A stretch of DNA of 64,000 bases from Streptomyces scopuliridis RB72 (GTDB lineage: Bacteria; Actinomycetota; Actinomycetes; Streptomycetales; Streptomycetaceae), in assembly GCF_000718095.1 (NCBI RefSeq), contig NZ_JOEI01000002.1:124001-188000 (forward strand), read 5' to 3'. The position numbers were made by a program, and so were the translations under genes. Each line of letters starts with the position of its first letter. The first letter of the stretch is position 1. Positions 17,482 through 26,014 of the stretch are shown in pieces. A model generated the notes under the pieces. It searched no databases and had not been told where the DNA came from. It saw nothing but the letters and a program-made list of their open reading frames with translations.

Positions 17482-18156
17482 CGTGACCCTCCTAGAGGCG
17501 GCGAATGGGGGGAACCCGGCTGCCTGGGCAGAGTTGTGTGGGCGTCGCCCGCGCCAGCACGCAACCTGGGTGGGGGGATTGTGTGCCGCTGGCCACGGAT
17601 GAGGATACAGGGACAGGAGCGGTTTGGCGTAGACCAATGCCCCATCCATGCACCTCCGTTCCGCTGTCCGTTGCGCCCTCCGCCTCAACCGCCGCGTCGG
17701 CACGCGGCTGAACAACTTCTTGGAGTTGCTGGACGACTATGAAGAGCGCCAACAGCTCTCCCGTCGGGTACCGGCCCATCTCGTGGGGCCGGCCGTGCAG
17801 AGAAGGCACCTTCGAGCCTGTGGGAAGCACCACAGAACTCGCCTGCGGCGCCCGTCTGGCTTATAACTCCTCATGAAATGAGCCGGTTCGTGTCACATTA
17901 CTGAACTTGAATGAGTGTTGTCGGGTCAGGGTGAGCGTGGTGGTGCCCCGACCTGGTCCGCGTGTGGCTGTCGCGTCAGGATGGGGGCAGGACCGAGAGC
18001 GAAGCGGATCTGCTGGCGTTGCTGCGCGAGCTTGAGTACGGCACCAGGGGCAGGGAGGACGCCGCGCAGGCGGCAGCCTTCGGCAATGGGGGCGTTGAGG
18101 TAGTACAGCAGATGGCGGCTGATACCTGCCTGCTGCCGGCGATCGAGCCGGTCATG
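17482..18156. other. Gene-poor region, possible remnants only
   Basis: About 675 bases without a confident gene. A plus-strand frame at 17648-17866 (72 codons, with NNFLELLDDYEERQQL) and a minus-strand frame around 17930-18135 (with RHLLYYLNAPIAEGCRLRG) look protein-like over short stretches, but neither has a ribosome site, a recognisable family or consistent codon bias along its length. GC content is lower than in the flanks. I read it as decayed coding sequence or simple intergenic DNA. Confidence 0.35.
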
Positions 18157-18189
18157 CCGACGGGCCGGTGCATCGCACCGGCCCGTCGG
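18157..18189. terminator. Terminator hairpin after the surface-protein gene
   Basis: CCGACGGGCCGGTGC (18157-18171) and its exact complement (18175-18189) enclose the three-base loop ATC, a 15-bp perfect stem. It begins 12 bases beyond the stop of the minus-strand LAXTG-protein gene. Confidence 0.8.
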
Positions 18190-18201
18190 GGGTTTCGGAT
18201 G

Positions 18202-20697
18202 TCAGCGGTGCCTGGCGCGCCGCTTACGGCTGACGAGGACGACTGTCGCACCCGCACCGAGCAGCAGGGCCACGAGGGCGAGAACCTCCCCCAGGCCGGA
18301 CGTACCGGTGTTCGCGAGGGAACCCGGTGGCCGGCCGGCCGGTGCCGGGGTGTTGGGCGCCTGGCCGGTCGGCGGCGCAGGTGTCGGTGTCGGGGACGTG
18401 GATGCGGGCGGCGTGGGTGTCGGCGATGCCGCCTGCGGGATGTACACGCCGGCGTCAATCGTGTGATCAACCCCTCCTGGCGTGGTCGGTGCGGTGACCG
18501 GGGCGTACCCATTGCACAGTCGGCCGGTGGTCGGCGGGGTCACATTGGAGTCATGTACCCGGTCGTCACCGACCCTTGGCAAGGTGAACCGCAGGTCGGT
18601 GGCGGCCGGCCGGCCCGGCACCTCGCTGGTGTCCGCGGTGCACACATCGAACTGCACGGTGTACTTGGCGCCCGGTGTCAGCTCGTAGTCCGCGCCGACA
18701 CCACCGAAGTAGTACTCGCCGGCGGCATCGGTCGTGGTCGTGGCGACCTTCTTGCCATCGGCGTCCAGCAAGTTGATCGTCGCATCCGGCAGCAGCACCT
18801 GCCCGGGGTCCTGGACGCCGTTGTGGTCGCCGTCGTACCACACCACGTTGCCGATCTGGATCGGTGCGTTCGCCGCGGCGTACGCGATGTCGCCGAGGCC
18901 ACCGGCCTTGCCGAACCCGTTCTGGTTCGGGCCGATGAACTGGTAGGCGTTGGCGGCCGGGTCGTTGCCGGGGCCGAGGCCGGTGGCGACGTCGTAGTAG
19001 CCGGTACCGTTGGTGATGACCTGGCCGGTCGGGTCCATCTGCGTGCTGACGACCCACTGCTGCTGCGGGATGTAGGCGACCGATCCCAGCGCGGACTCCT
19101 GGTGCGGCCCTGGCTGGGTCGCGGAGCCGCCGTTCGGGAAGAAGTCGCCCGGGAAGTACTCGACGACGCCGGGGGGCTGGACCCCGTCGACGGTCGGGTC
19201 CGTGGCGTGGTCGGGGCAGTCTCCGGTGCCCTCCCACTCGTACCCGCCGGTGGGCTTGGCACAGGCCATACTGATGTCGCCGCCGGACATGCCGTTCTGC
19301 GGAGTGTCGTTGCCCGGCCTCGGGTCGAGGCCGCCCCAGCTCACGACGTCCATGAACCGGTCGCGGAAGCCGAGGATCAACGAGCCGTCGCGGGCGAAGG
19401 CCATACTGGCCAGCGCCGGCTGCGGGTTGATCATCGCGCTGCTCACGGTGAAGGTGTCCCAGTCCGCCAGGTCGTTGTTCCACGGGTTCCAGTGATTGAC
19501 CTCGTCGCGGCCGGAGTTGGTGGTGAACACGCTCCCGCGCTCGAAGGTCAGCGGCTGGGACAGCACGGTGGTGAACTTCCCGGCGTCATAGGTGGCGACG
19601 ACGGCCTTCAGATCCGCGCGTTCCCTGCTGGTCTCCGCGCTGCACACACCCCCGACGTACAGGGTGTTGTTGTGGGTGGCCACGCTGTACGGGCGCCAGT
19701 CGCCGGCCGCCGCGCAGCCCGGGTCGGGAATCGGCACGGTCGCCTTGGGCGCCGAGGCCGTGGGCTTGGTCGCGTCGAAGCTGACCAGGCTGCGGGTGAG
19801 CAGGTTCACCGCGTACAGGGTCGAGCCGTCCTCCGACAGGGCCAGACCGCCGATGCTCTCCTTGCCCGGGGCGTCGGTGAATCCGGCGTCCTTGATCAGG
19901 TTGCCGGTGTCGTGCGCGGTCTTCGTTGCGCCCGGCACCTTCGCGAACAGCTTCGTGGCGCCGCCGTCGGTCGGCACGGTGTAGATCGCGTCACCGCCGT
20001 CCGGCCCGTACTCGGTGTACCGCCGGGCGAAAGCCGACTGGAACAGCTGGTCGCGGTACTTGTCGTAGGCCAGCCCGAAGGTCGTGCCCACCTGGTCCTG
20101 AGTGTTGAGCACCTCCGGACATGCCTGCTGGTCGGGACAGTTACCGCGGGCGTCCGTCCCGAACGCGACCAGTGCCCGGGTGTCCGTCCCGCCGGAGCCG
20201 CTCTGGATCGGCACGAAATAGCGGGAATCGGGCAGTGTGTAGTCGGCCGGGTCCCAGACCCCGGTGATCACCGAGTCGTCCTTGCCGTCCGAGACGTCCA
20301 CGAACGTGGTGAAGCTGTCGAAGTGGTTCGGCGCGGTCGAGGCGGGCGCCGCCCGCAGATAGTCGCTGTAGGGTGCCGGGACGGTGACATCGACCCGGTA
20401 CCGGCCGCCGGTCAGCTCGTTCGACGGCGGCACGATGACCTTTCCGGTGGCATCCGTGACACCGGTGACGTGATGGCCGGCGGGGTCGGCGACATCGACC
20501 TTCATTCCCCGCTGCGGCACATCCATCGTCGAGTTGATCACGCCGGTGCCGAAGAAGTCCCGCAGTACCTGGATGGTCAGGGTGCCGTCAGAGGCCGAAG
20601 CGCTGGCCTGCCCGGCGCCGGTCAAGATCGTGCCTGCGCCGCCCCCCACCAGTAAGAGGCCGGACAGCCCTAACCGCACCACTCCACGTAATGGCAT
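18202..20697 (-). CDS. Large LAXTG-anchored surface protein with SdrD B-like domain
   Basis: An 831-residue secreted protein. It has an N-terminal signal peptide (hydrophobic core LSGLLLVGGGAGTILTGAG, cut near ASA-S), a long beta-propeller-like region (for example GGLALSEDGSTLYAVNLLTRS), an SdrD B-like domain near residue 600 (IGNVVWYDGDHNGVQDPGQ), a Pro/Thr/Ser-rich spacer, the sorting motif LANTG at 794-798, a membrane helix and an Arg-rich tail (RKRRARHR). LAXTG is the motif used by class E sortases of streptomycetes, so covalent attachment to peptidoglycan is expected. The start has AAAGGAA upstream. No sortase gene is visible here. The biological role is unknown. Confidence 0.88.
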   Translation of the reverse strand: MPLRGVVRLGLSGLLLVGGGAGTILTGAGQASASASDGTLTIQVLRDFFGTGVINSTMDVPQRGMKVDVADPAGHHVTGVTDATGKVIVPPSNELTGGRYRVDVTVPAPYSDYLRAAPASTAPNHFDSFTTFVDVSDGKDDSVITGVWDPADYTLPDSRYFVPIQSGSGGTDTRALVAFGTDARGNCPDQQACPEVLNTQDQVGTTFGLAYDKYRDQLFQSAFARRYTEYGPDGGDAIYTVPTDGGATKLFAKVPGATKTAHDTGNLIKDAGFTDAPGKESIGGLALSEDGSTLYAVNLLTRSLVSFDATKPTASAPKATVPIPDPGCAAAGDWRPYSVATHNNTLYVGGVCSAETSRERADLKAVVATYDAGKFTTVLSQPLTFERGSVFTTNSGRDEVNHWNPWNNDLADWDTFTVSSAMINPQPALASMAFARDGSLILGFRDRFMDVVSWGGLDPRPGNDTPQNGMSGGDISMACAKPTGGYEWEGTGDCPDHATDPTVDGVQPPGVVEYFPGDFFPNGGSATQPGPHQESALGSVAYIPQQQWVVSTQMDPTGQVITNGTGYYDVATGLGPGNDPAANAYQFIGPNQNGFGKAGGLGDIAYAAANAPIQIGNVVWYDGDHNGVQDPGQVLLPDATINLLDADGKKVATTTTDAAGEYYFGGVGADYELTPGAKYTVQFDVCTADTSEVPGRPAATDLRFTLPRVGDDRVHDSNVTPPTTGRLCNGYAPVTAPTTPGGVDHTIDAGVYIPQAASPTPTPPASTSPTPTPAPPTGQAPNTPAPAGRPPGSLANTGTSGLGEVLALVALLLGAGATVVLVSRKRRARHR

Positions 20698-20793
20698 GGC
20701 ATTCCTTTACCTCGTCCTACGCTAATGCCAACTCGGCAAATGCAGGGGTGAGCCTACAAGTTGACTGAACGTCATGTCCGGTAAACGCAGAGT

Positions 20794-20822
20794 TTGAGGG
20801 TGCCTCGGCGGAGACCTGTTAC
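20794..20822 (+). promoter_or_regulatory. Possible promoter of the 20834 gene
   Basis: TTGAGG (20794-20799) and TGTTAC (20817-20822) lie 17 bases apart. Transcription would begin only about five bases before the GTG at 20834, so the mRNA may be nearly leaderless, in keeping with the lack of a ribosome site there. Confidence 0.4.
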
Positions 20823-20833
20823 AGTCGCGCCGC

Positions 20834-21643
20834 GTGCGGAGCATCAGAACGCGGAGCATCAACATCAAGCAGGGTCTCCTGGGGCGCGAGGCAGGGCGGT
20901 GCCGCCGGTGGCCAAGGTTGCGCTGGGTGGCAGCCGCCGTCATCGGCATCACGGCTGCCGCGATCACCGCCTTCGTCCTCCTCGGCAACCGCGGTGGCCC
21001 CACCGCCCCGCGGGCGTTGACCTCGGACGAGGTGAACCGGCTGGCGATCACGCGGTTCCTCAACTACCAGGCGGGAGGCCGGGCGGTGACGATCACCGTG
21101 CCGAACGCCACCGGCGGGCTGGTGATCACCGGATCCATCGATTACCGCACCCACACCGGTTACGGGGTGGTGCACGGGACGGGGCGCGACACGTCCAGCG
21201 ACGGGCTGATCCAGTGGACGGCCTCCACCGTCCTTGTCCACCCCATGACAGATCCCCCGGCAGTCGCACCGGCGTCGCCGCCCGCGTCCGGTTGGTACAG
21301 CCGTCAGCTGCGGACATCCGGCATGTCCCTGGACAGCTCGCTGTCCATCGCGCTCCGCCTCGGCAGCGACCGGCCGGACAACGCCGCACTGCTGCCGCAG
21401 AACGGCGCCGCATGGGTCGGGCGGGACAAGGTGCACGGCCATCAGACGGACATCATGAACGGGCCGGACGCCGATACCAAGGCCAGTACCTCAGGGACCG
21501 TGCGCTACTGGATCGGTTCGGACGGCACCATGTACCGGGTTCAGGTCAGTGTGGCCTCCGAGTCGCAGCCGGTGGTCTTCGACTTCGACACCCGGACGTA
21601 CGTCCCCGTCCAGCCGGTACCCGGAATCACACCGGCGCCGTAG
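20834..21643 (+). CDS. Membrane-anchored protein of unknown function
   Basis: A 269-residue protein with a basic N-terminus (about 28 residues), one membrane helix (VAAAVIGITAAAITAFVLLG) and an extracytoplasmic domain. The outer part has beta-strand-rich segments such as GGLVITGSIDYRTHTGYGVVHG and GTVRYWIGSDGTMYRVQVSV, reminiscent of LolA/LppX-like lipoprotein-carrier folds, but I cannot assign a family. It is divergent from the LAXTG surface-protein gene and runs tail to tail, seven bases apart, with the beta-helix lipoprotein gene. These neighbours suggest a cell-envelope role. Confidence 0.7.
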   Translation: MRSIRTRSINIKQGLLGREAGRCRRWPRLRWVAAAVIGITAAAITAFVLLGNRGGPTAPRALTSDEVNRLAITRFLNYQAGGRAVTITVPNATGGLVITGSIDYRTHTGYGVVHGTGRDTSSDGLIQWTASTVLVHPMTDPPAVAPASPPASGWYSRQLRTSGMSLDSSLSIALRLGSDRPDNAALLPQNGAAWVGRDKVHGHQTDIMNGPDADTKASTSGTVRYWIGSDGTMYRVQVSVASESQPVVFDFDTRTYVPVQPVPGITPAP

Positions 21644-21650
21644 CCGCCGC

Positions 21651-23009
21651 TCACGAGGTCCGCACCCGCGCACCGGCGGCGAGCAGCGACGCCGACGGCA
21701 GCGCGATGTCCGCGATGTCCGGCAGCGCCGGAACCTCCGGCACGACGGTGGCGCCTGTGGTGGTGGCACGCGGGAACTCCGGCTGCGGGCCTGGCGCGGC
21801 CACGTCGGTGAACGGGATGCCCGCGGGCGGCGTCGGACTGGCCCAGCTGCCGGAGGGCGTGGGTGACGTGGCGGGAACCGGACATGACGCGGTGTCCGCG
21901 AGCCCTGCGGGTACGGTCCTCCGAAGCGCGTTCCCTTGCAGGCAGTTGCCCTGTCCGCGGGTGGCGGTGGGGAACGTCCAGCCGACGTCGACGCCGTTGG
22001 CGGTGAAGGTGTTGTCCGTGATCCGGTTGCGGTCCGCCGTCAGGTCGGCGGTCGCGGTGATCATGAGCCCGGCGTTGGTGTTGCCGGTGATCCGGTTGCG
22101 GATGAACTGGTTGTCGCTGCCGCCGTCGACGCCGATACCGACGCCCCAGCCGCCGTCGGCCTGTTCGGGGGTCTGCGTCTGCTGGTTGTCCGCGATCAGG
22201 TTGCCGACGACGACGGCGTCGCGCTGCGGGAGCAGTTTCTCCTGGTGGTCGGAGTTGGTGGTCAGTCCGACGCGGTTGCCGACCAGACGGTTGCCGGCCA
22301 CATACATGTCGCCGCTGGCGTTGGTGCCTTCGTAGCCGACCGCGTTGAGTTCGGAGACGTTGTCCCGCACCACGATCCGACACGGCTTGCACTGGCCGAC
22401 ATAGATCCCCGAGTCCGCCCCGCCCGATGTGTAGGAGTGCTCGATGACACCGTTCTGCGCGGAGAACGCGTAGATGCCGTACAGACCGTTACGGGTCGCG
22501 GTCACATACGAGACCAGGAACGACTTCAGGAGGCTGACGGGTTCATCGCCGGTGTCATAGCCGCCGCTCCCCGGCAGCCCGGCGACCGCCGCCGCCGAAC
22601 CGGTGACCAGCACCCCGTTCTGCGTGTTCTTCTGCACGGTCAGGTTCTCCACGGCCACCCCGGGCGCGGTGACGACCACCCCGTTCGGCCGCCGCAACTG
22701 CCCGTCGATGACCACCTTGTCCCGGGACTCTCCCCGCAGCGTGATGCGAGCCGTGTCGATCTTCACCGACTCGCGGTACACACCCGGAGCCACCAGCACC
22801 AGGTCACCGGGCTGGGCCAGGGACACCGCATCCGAGATCGTCGGGGCGTCGCCGGGCACACGGATCGTCACCTGTGCGCCCTCCGGCCGCCGGCCCTTGC
22901 CCGATCCGTCGTCGCCGCCACCGCCACCGCCACCGCCACCGCTGCAACCGGCCACCAGCGTCAGTGCGCCCAGTACCGCCGCCATCACGCGAAGAGCTGA
23001 TCGAGACAT
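21651..23009 (-). CDS. Right-handed parallel beta-helix lipoprotein
   Basis: A 452-residue lipoprotein. The N-terminus has a signal with the lipobox LVAGC followed by nine glycines, then a typical beta-helix entry (ISDAVSLAQPGDLVLVAPGVYRES) and repeated turns such as NLTVQKNTQNGVLVTG and NRITGNTNAGLMITATADL. This fold is found in polysaccharide-degrading enzymes and NosD-like surface proteins; catalytic residues cannot be assigned. The C-terminal 90 residues are Pro/Ala-rich and probably disordered. The ATG at 23009 was chosen because the signal peptide starts there. It is divergent from the DyP peroxidase gene. Confidence 0.82.
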   Translation of the reverse strand: MSRSALRVMAAVLGALTLVAGCSGGGGGGGGGDDGSGKGRRPEGAQVTIRVPGDAPTISDAVSLAQPGDLVLVAPGVYRESVKIDTARITLRGESRDKVVIDGQLRRPNGVVVTAPGVAVENLTVQKNTQNGVLVTGSAAAVAGLPGSGGYDTGDEPVSLLKSFLVSYVTATRNGLYGIYAFSAQNGVIEHSYTSGGADSGIYVGQCKPCRIVVRDNVSELNAVGYEGTNASGDMYVAGNRLVGNRVGLTTNSDHQEKLLPQRDAVVVGNLIADNQQTQTPEQADGGWGVGIGVDGGSDNQFIRNRITGNTNAGLMITATADLTADRNRITDNTFTANGVDVGWTFPTATRGQGNCLQGNALRRTVPAGLADTASCPVPATSPTPSGSWASPTPPAGIPFTDVAAPGPQPEFPRATTTGATVVPEVPALPDIADIALPSASLLAAGARVRTS

Positions 23010-23096
23010 GATCCCAGTCTGGCACGGCGGCGAATTCCCCGCCGCAATAGGGAAGTTGCACGGCAGACCCGAGGCGGGTGTGGCACTCTGCACATC

Positions 23097-24254
23097 ATGA
23101 ACCGCGCCGATCGCCACCCGTCACGCCGCGCGTTCCTCGATGCCGCCGGCGCCACGGTGGCCGCCGGTCTCATCGCCGGGTGCTCATCGGACTCCGCCCA
23201 GCCGGGCCCGCCCGCCCCTTCCGCGGCGGCCACGCCCACGCAGGTTCCGGCGAGGGGCCGGCATCAGGCGGGCGTCACGCTTCCCCAGTCGGCCCAGCGC
23301 AACCTGCTGGCCGTGGTGGCCGACCTCGGCACCGCGGTGGCGCCCGGCCCGTTACTGGCCGAACTCGGCGAGGCCATCAGCACCCTCACCGCCGGGTCCG
23401 ACCCGCGGCTGCTGGGCCTGTCCCCGGGTGACCTGACCGTGACCGTCGGCGTGGGTCCGCGGCTGGTGCGGCCGGCCGGTGCTTCACTGCCCGGCGCGGC
23501 CGACCTCCCGCGGTTCTCCCGCGAGCGGATCGCCTCGCGGGCACGCGGCGGTGATCTGCTGATACAGATCTGCGCCAGCGACGCGCTGCTCGTACCGGTC
23601 GTCGCCGCCGCGCTCCTGGACCAGGCCGGCGACCGCATCCGCGAACGCTGGCGGCAGACCGGACGCCGCGGTACGAACGTGTCCGTCGCCGAGGGCGTCA
23701 CCGCACCGCGCAACCTGCTCGGTTTCATCGACGGCATCGTGGGCCCGCACACGACCGCCGAGCAAGAACGTGACCTGTGGCTGGCCGGGCCCCCTGCGGT
23801 CGCCGGCGGCACCCTGGCTGTACTGCGGCGCATGGAACTCGACCTGACACGGTTCGCCGCCCTGACCGTCGCCGAACAGGAGGCGGTCTTCGGACGCCGC
23901 CGGGCCAGCGGCGTACCCCTCTCCGGCGGCACCGTCGCCTCGGCCCCGGAACTCGGCGCCAAGACGCCCGACGGCCGCTATCTCGTCCCCGTGGACGCCC
24001 ACGTCCGCAGGGCGAACCCGACCGTGGTCGGCGTCGGCCTCATGCTCCGGCGTTCCTACAGCACCGACGAGCCCGCCCCCGGCCTGCTCTTCATCAGCTT
24101 CCAGAACGACCTGCGGACCTTCACGGCCACGCTCAGCCGCATGGACACCTCCGACGCACTGCTGCCCTTCACCACCACGACCGCCAGTGCGACCTTCCTG
24201 ATCCTCCCCGGCTTCGACCAACAGCACCCGCTCGGTTCCCACCTGTTCGGCTGA
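23097..24254 (+). CDS. Dyp-type peroxidase, Tat-exported lipoprotein
   Basis: A 385-residue dye-decolorising peroxidase. The N-terminus carries a twin-arginine motif (SRRAFLDAAG) and directly after it a lipobox (LIAGC), so it should be exported folded with its haem and then lipid-anchored. The DyP signature GFIDG (Asp 212) and the proximal haem-ligand histidine in VDAHVRRANP (His 302) are present. The family oxidises aromatic compounds with H2O2; EfeB-type members can act in iron uptake, but no EfeU or EfeO gene is near. It lies divergent from the beta-helix lipoprotein gene, 87 bases apart, sharing its promoter region. Confidence 0.92.
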   Translation: MNRADRHPSRRAFLDAAGATVAAGLIAGCSSDSAQPGPPAPSAAATPTQVPARGRHQAGVTLPQSAQRNLLAVVADLGTAVAPGPLLAELGEAISTLTAGSDPRLLGLSPGDLTVTVGVGPRLVRPAGASLPGAADLPRFSRERIASRARGGDLLIQICASDALLVPVVAAALLDQAGDRIRERWRQTGRRGTNVSVAEGVTAPRNLLGFIDGIVGPHTTAEQERDLWLAGPPAVAGGTLAVLRRMELDLTRFAALTVAEQEAVFGRRRASGVPLSGGTVASAPELGAKTPDGRYLVPVDAHVRRANPTVVGVGLMLRRSYSTDEPAPGLLFISFQNDLRTFTATLSRMDTSDALLPFTTTTASATFLILPGFDQQHPLGSHLFG

Positions 24255-24545
24255 CTCCGCCGTGCCGGGATCCCCGTGGTCGGACACGTTCACCCAGCGG
24301 GCGACGCCTGGGGGGCGGATGCCTCGCTCGATGGGTGCGCCAAATCACCCCGAATGACGCATCCTCGACACCGCCCGCTCCGCTGTCGATCGTGCCCGTG
24401 CCGCGGGCCCCGGATGCCTGACATGGGTTGCCCGCGCACACCTCGGGTCCGAACTATGGTGTCCCACCACATGGGCCCCTGACCTGGGCATTCCTACGGT
24501 GTGGCGACACAGCAACCATCCCCAGACCGCTCGGAAGTGGTGACC
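24255..24545. other. Intergenic region upstream of the MHS transporter
   Basis: 291 bases without a gene. It must carry the promoter for the transporter gene, but I see no convincing -35/-10 pair: TTGCCC and TATGGT near 24430-24460 are about 21 bases apart, too far for a standard promoter. Confidence 0.4.
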
Positions 24546-25952
24546 ATGGCTGCCTCGGCATCCGCTCCCCCAACGCCCAGCTCACTCAAGCGCATCGTCG
24601 CCGCCAGCCTCATCGGCACGACCATCGAGTGGTACGACTTCTTCCTCTACGGATCCGCCGCAGCGCTGGTGTTCAACAAGCTGTTCTTTCCCGACTCCGA
24701 TCCGCTGGTCGGGACGCTGCTGTCCTTTCTCACCTACGCCGTCGGCTTCGCCGCTCGGCCGCTCGGCGCGTTGGTGTTCGGGCATTACGGTGACCGGATC
24801 GGGCGCAAGAAGCTGCTGGTGCTGAGTCTGCTGATGATGGGCGGGGCGACGTTCGCCATTGGGCTGATGCCCACGCACGCCACCATCGGTACGGCGGCCC
24901 CGGTGCTGTTGACCGTGTTGCGGCTGATTCAGGGGTTCGCGCTCGGTGGTGAGTGGGGCGGGGCCGTGCTGCTGGTGTCCGAGCATGGGGACGCCAAGCG
25001 GCGTGGGTTCTGGGCTTCGTGGCCGCAGACCGGCGCGCCGGCCGGGCAGTTGCTCGCTACCGGCGTGCTGTCGGCGCTCACCGCGCTGCTCTCGGACGCG
25101 GCCTTCTCCTCATGGGGGTGGCGCATTCCGTTCCTGCTCTCCGGGGTGCTGGTGATCGTCGGTCTGTGGATCCGGCTCTCCGTCGATGAATCACCGGTCT
25201 TCAAGGAGGCGCTGGCCAGGGCCGAGGAGCGGAAGGCCGCGGCCGCCGGGGACGATACGGAGAAGATGCCGCTCGTCGCCGTCCTGCGGCACCACTGGCG
25301 GGATGTGCTGGTGGCGATGGGCGCGCGGATGGCCGAGAACATCAGCTACTACGTGATCACCGCCTTCATCCTGGTGTACGCGACGACCTCGGCGGGGCTG
25401 AGCAAGCAGACCGCCCTCAACGCCGTACTCATCGCCTCCGCCGTGCACTTCGCGGTGATCCCCGCCTGGGGCGCGCTGTCGGACCGGATCGGGCGCCGGC
25501 CCGTCTATCTGATCGGTGCCGTCGGCGTCGGCGCCTGGATGTTCCCGTTCTTCGCGCTGATCGACAGCGCGAGCTTCGGGAATCTGCTCCTGGCGGTCAC
25601 CGTCGGTCTGGTGCTGCACGGTGCGATGTACGCGCCGCAGGCGGCCTTCTTCTCGGAGATGTTCGCGACCCGGATGCGCTACTCCGGCGCCTCGATCGGT
25701 GCGCAGTTCTCCTCGGTCGCGGCCGGTGCTCCGGCGCCGCTCATCGCCACGGCGCTGCTCGCCGACTACGACAGCTCGACGCCGATCGCCCTGTATGTGA
25801 TCGCCGCCGCGCTGATCACCGTCGTCGCCATCGCGTGTGCCCAGGAGACCCGCCACCGCGATCTCGCCGATGTCGACGCGGAGCCGGCCCGGACGGGCGT
25901 GCCCGCGCCGCGGCGGGCCGATGACGCCGGTTCCCGTACCACCGGGGTCTGA
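24546..25952 (+). CDS. MFS transporter, metabolite:H+ symporter (MHS) type
   Basis: A 468-residue membrane protein with 12 helices. The first helix has the MHS hallmark IGTTIEWYDFFLYGSAAALVF, and GHYGDRIGRKKLLV is the loop between helices 2 and 3. ALGGEWGGAVLLVSEHG and the later ERM-type motif FFSEMFATRMRYSGASIGAQ also fit the family, which imports organic acids such as proline, citrate or aromatic acids by proton symport. The ATG at 24546 has GGAAG eight bases upstream. It converges with a GAF-PucR regulator and a hydroxybutyrate dehydrogenase-like gene, so a short-chain hydroxy acid is a reasonable guess as substrate. Confidence 0.92.
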   Translation: MAASASAPPTPSSLKRIVAASLIGTTIEWYDFFLYGSAAALVFNKLFFPDSDPLVGTLLSFLTYAVGFAARPLGALVFGHYGDRIGRKKLLVLSLLMMGGATFAIGLMPTHATIGTAAPVLLTVLRLIQGFALGGEWGGAVLLVSEHGDAKRRGFWASWPQTGAPAGQLLATGVLSALTALLSDAAFSSWGWRIPFLLSGVLVIVGLWIRLSVDESPVFKEALARAEERKAAAAGDDTEKMPLVAVLRHHWRDVLVAMGARMAENISYYVITAFILVYATTSAGLSKQTALNAVLIASAVHFAVIPAWGALSDRIGRRPVYLIGAVGVGAWMFPFFALIDSASFGNLLLAVTVGLVLHGAMYAPQAAFFSEMFATRMRYSGASIGAQFSSVAAGAPAPLIATALLADYDSSTPIALYVIAAALITVVAIACAQETRHRDLADVDAEPARTGVPAPRRADDAGSRTTGV

Positions 25953-25960
25953 GTGGTGTT

Positions 25961-26014
25961 GTCGGAGGCCGTCGTACGGTGGAACTCCCCGTTCACCGTA
26001 CGACGGCCTCCGAC
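25961..26014. terminator. Long terminator hairpin, one arm inside the PucR-type gene
   Basis: A perfect 21-bp stem (25961-25981 with 25994-26014) around a 12-base loop lies between the converging transporter and regulator genes. The right arm is coding sequence: it contains the last codons (SEAVVR and stop) of the regulator gene. Confidence 0.85.

Noticed and set aside
17648..17866. Small plus-strand gene of 72 codons
   Set aside because: No ribosome site, no family, and weakening codon bias toward the end; kept only as a remark in the region entry.
17962..20655. Plus-strand open frame of nearly 900 codons opposite the LAXTG protein gene
   Set aside because: The minus-strand gene has a signal peptide, SdrD-type domain and sorting motif; the plus-strand frame has none and is rich in Gly, Arg and Val.
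24255..24545. Standard promoter for the MHS transporter
   Set aside because: The best candidate boxes (TTGCCC and TATGGT) are about 21 bases apart, too far for a normal promoter, so none was listed.
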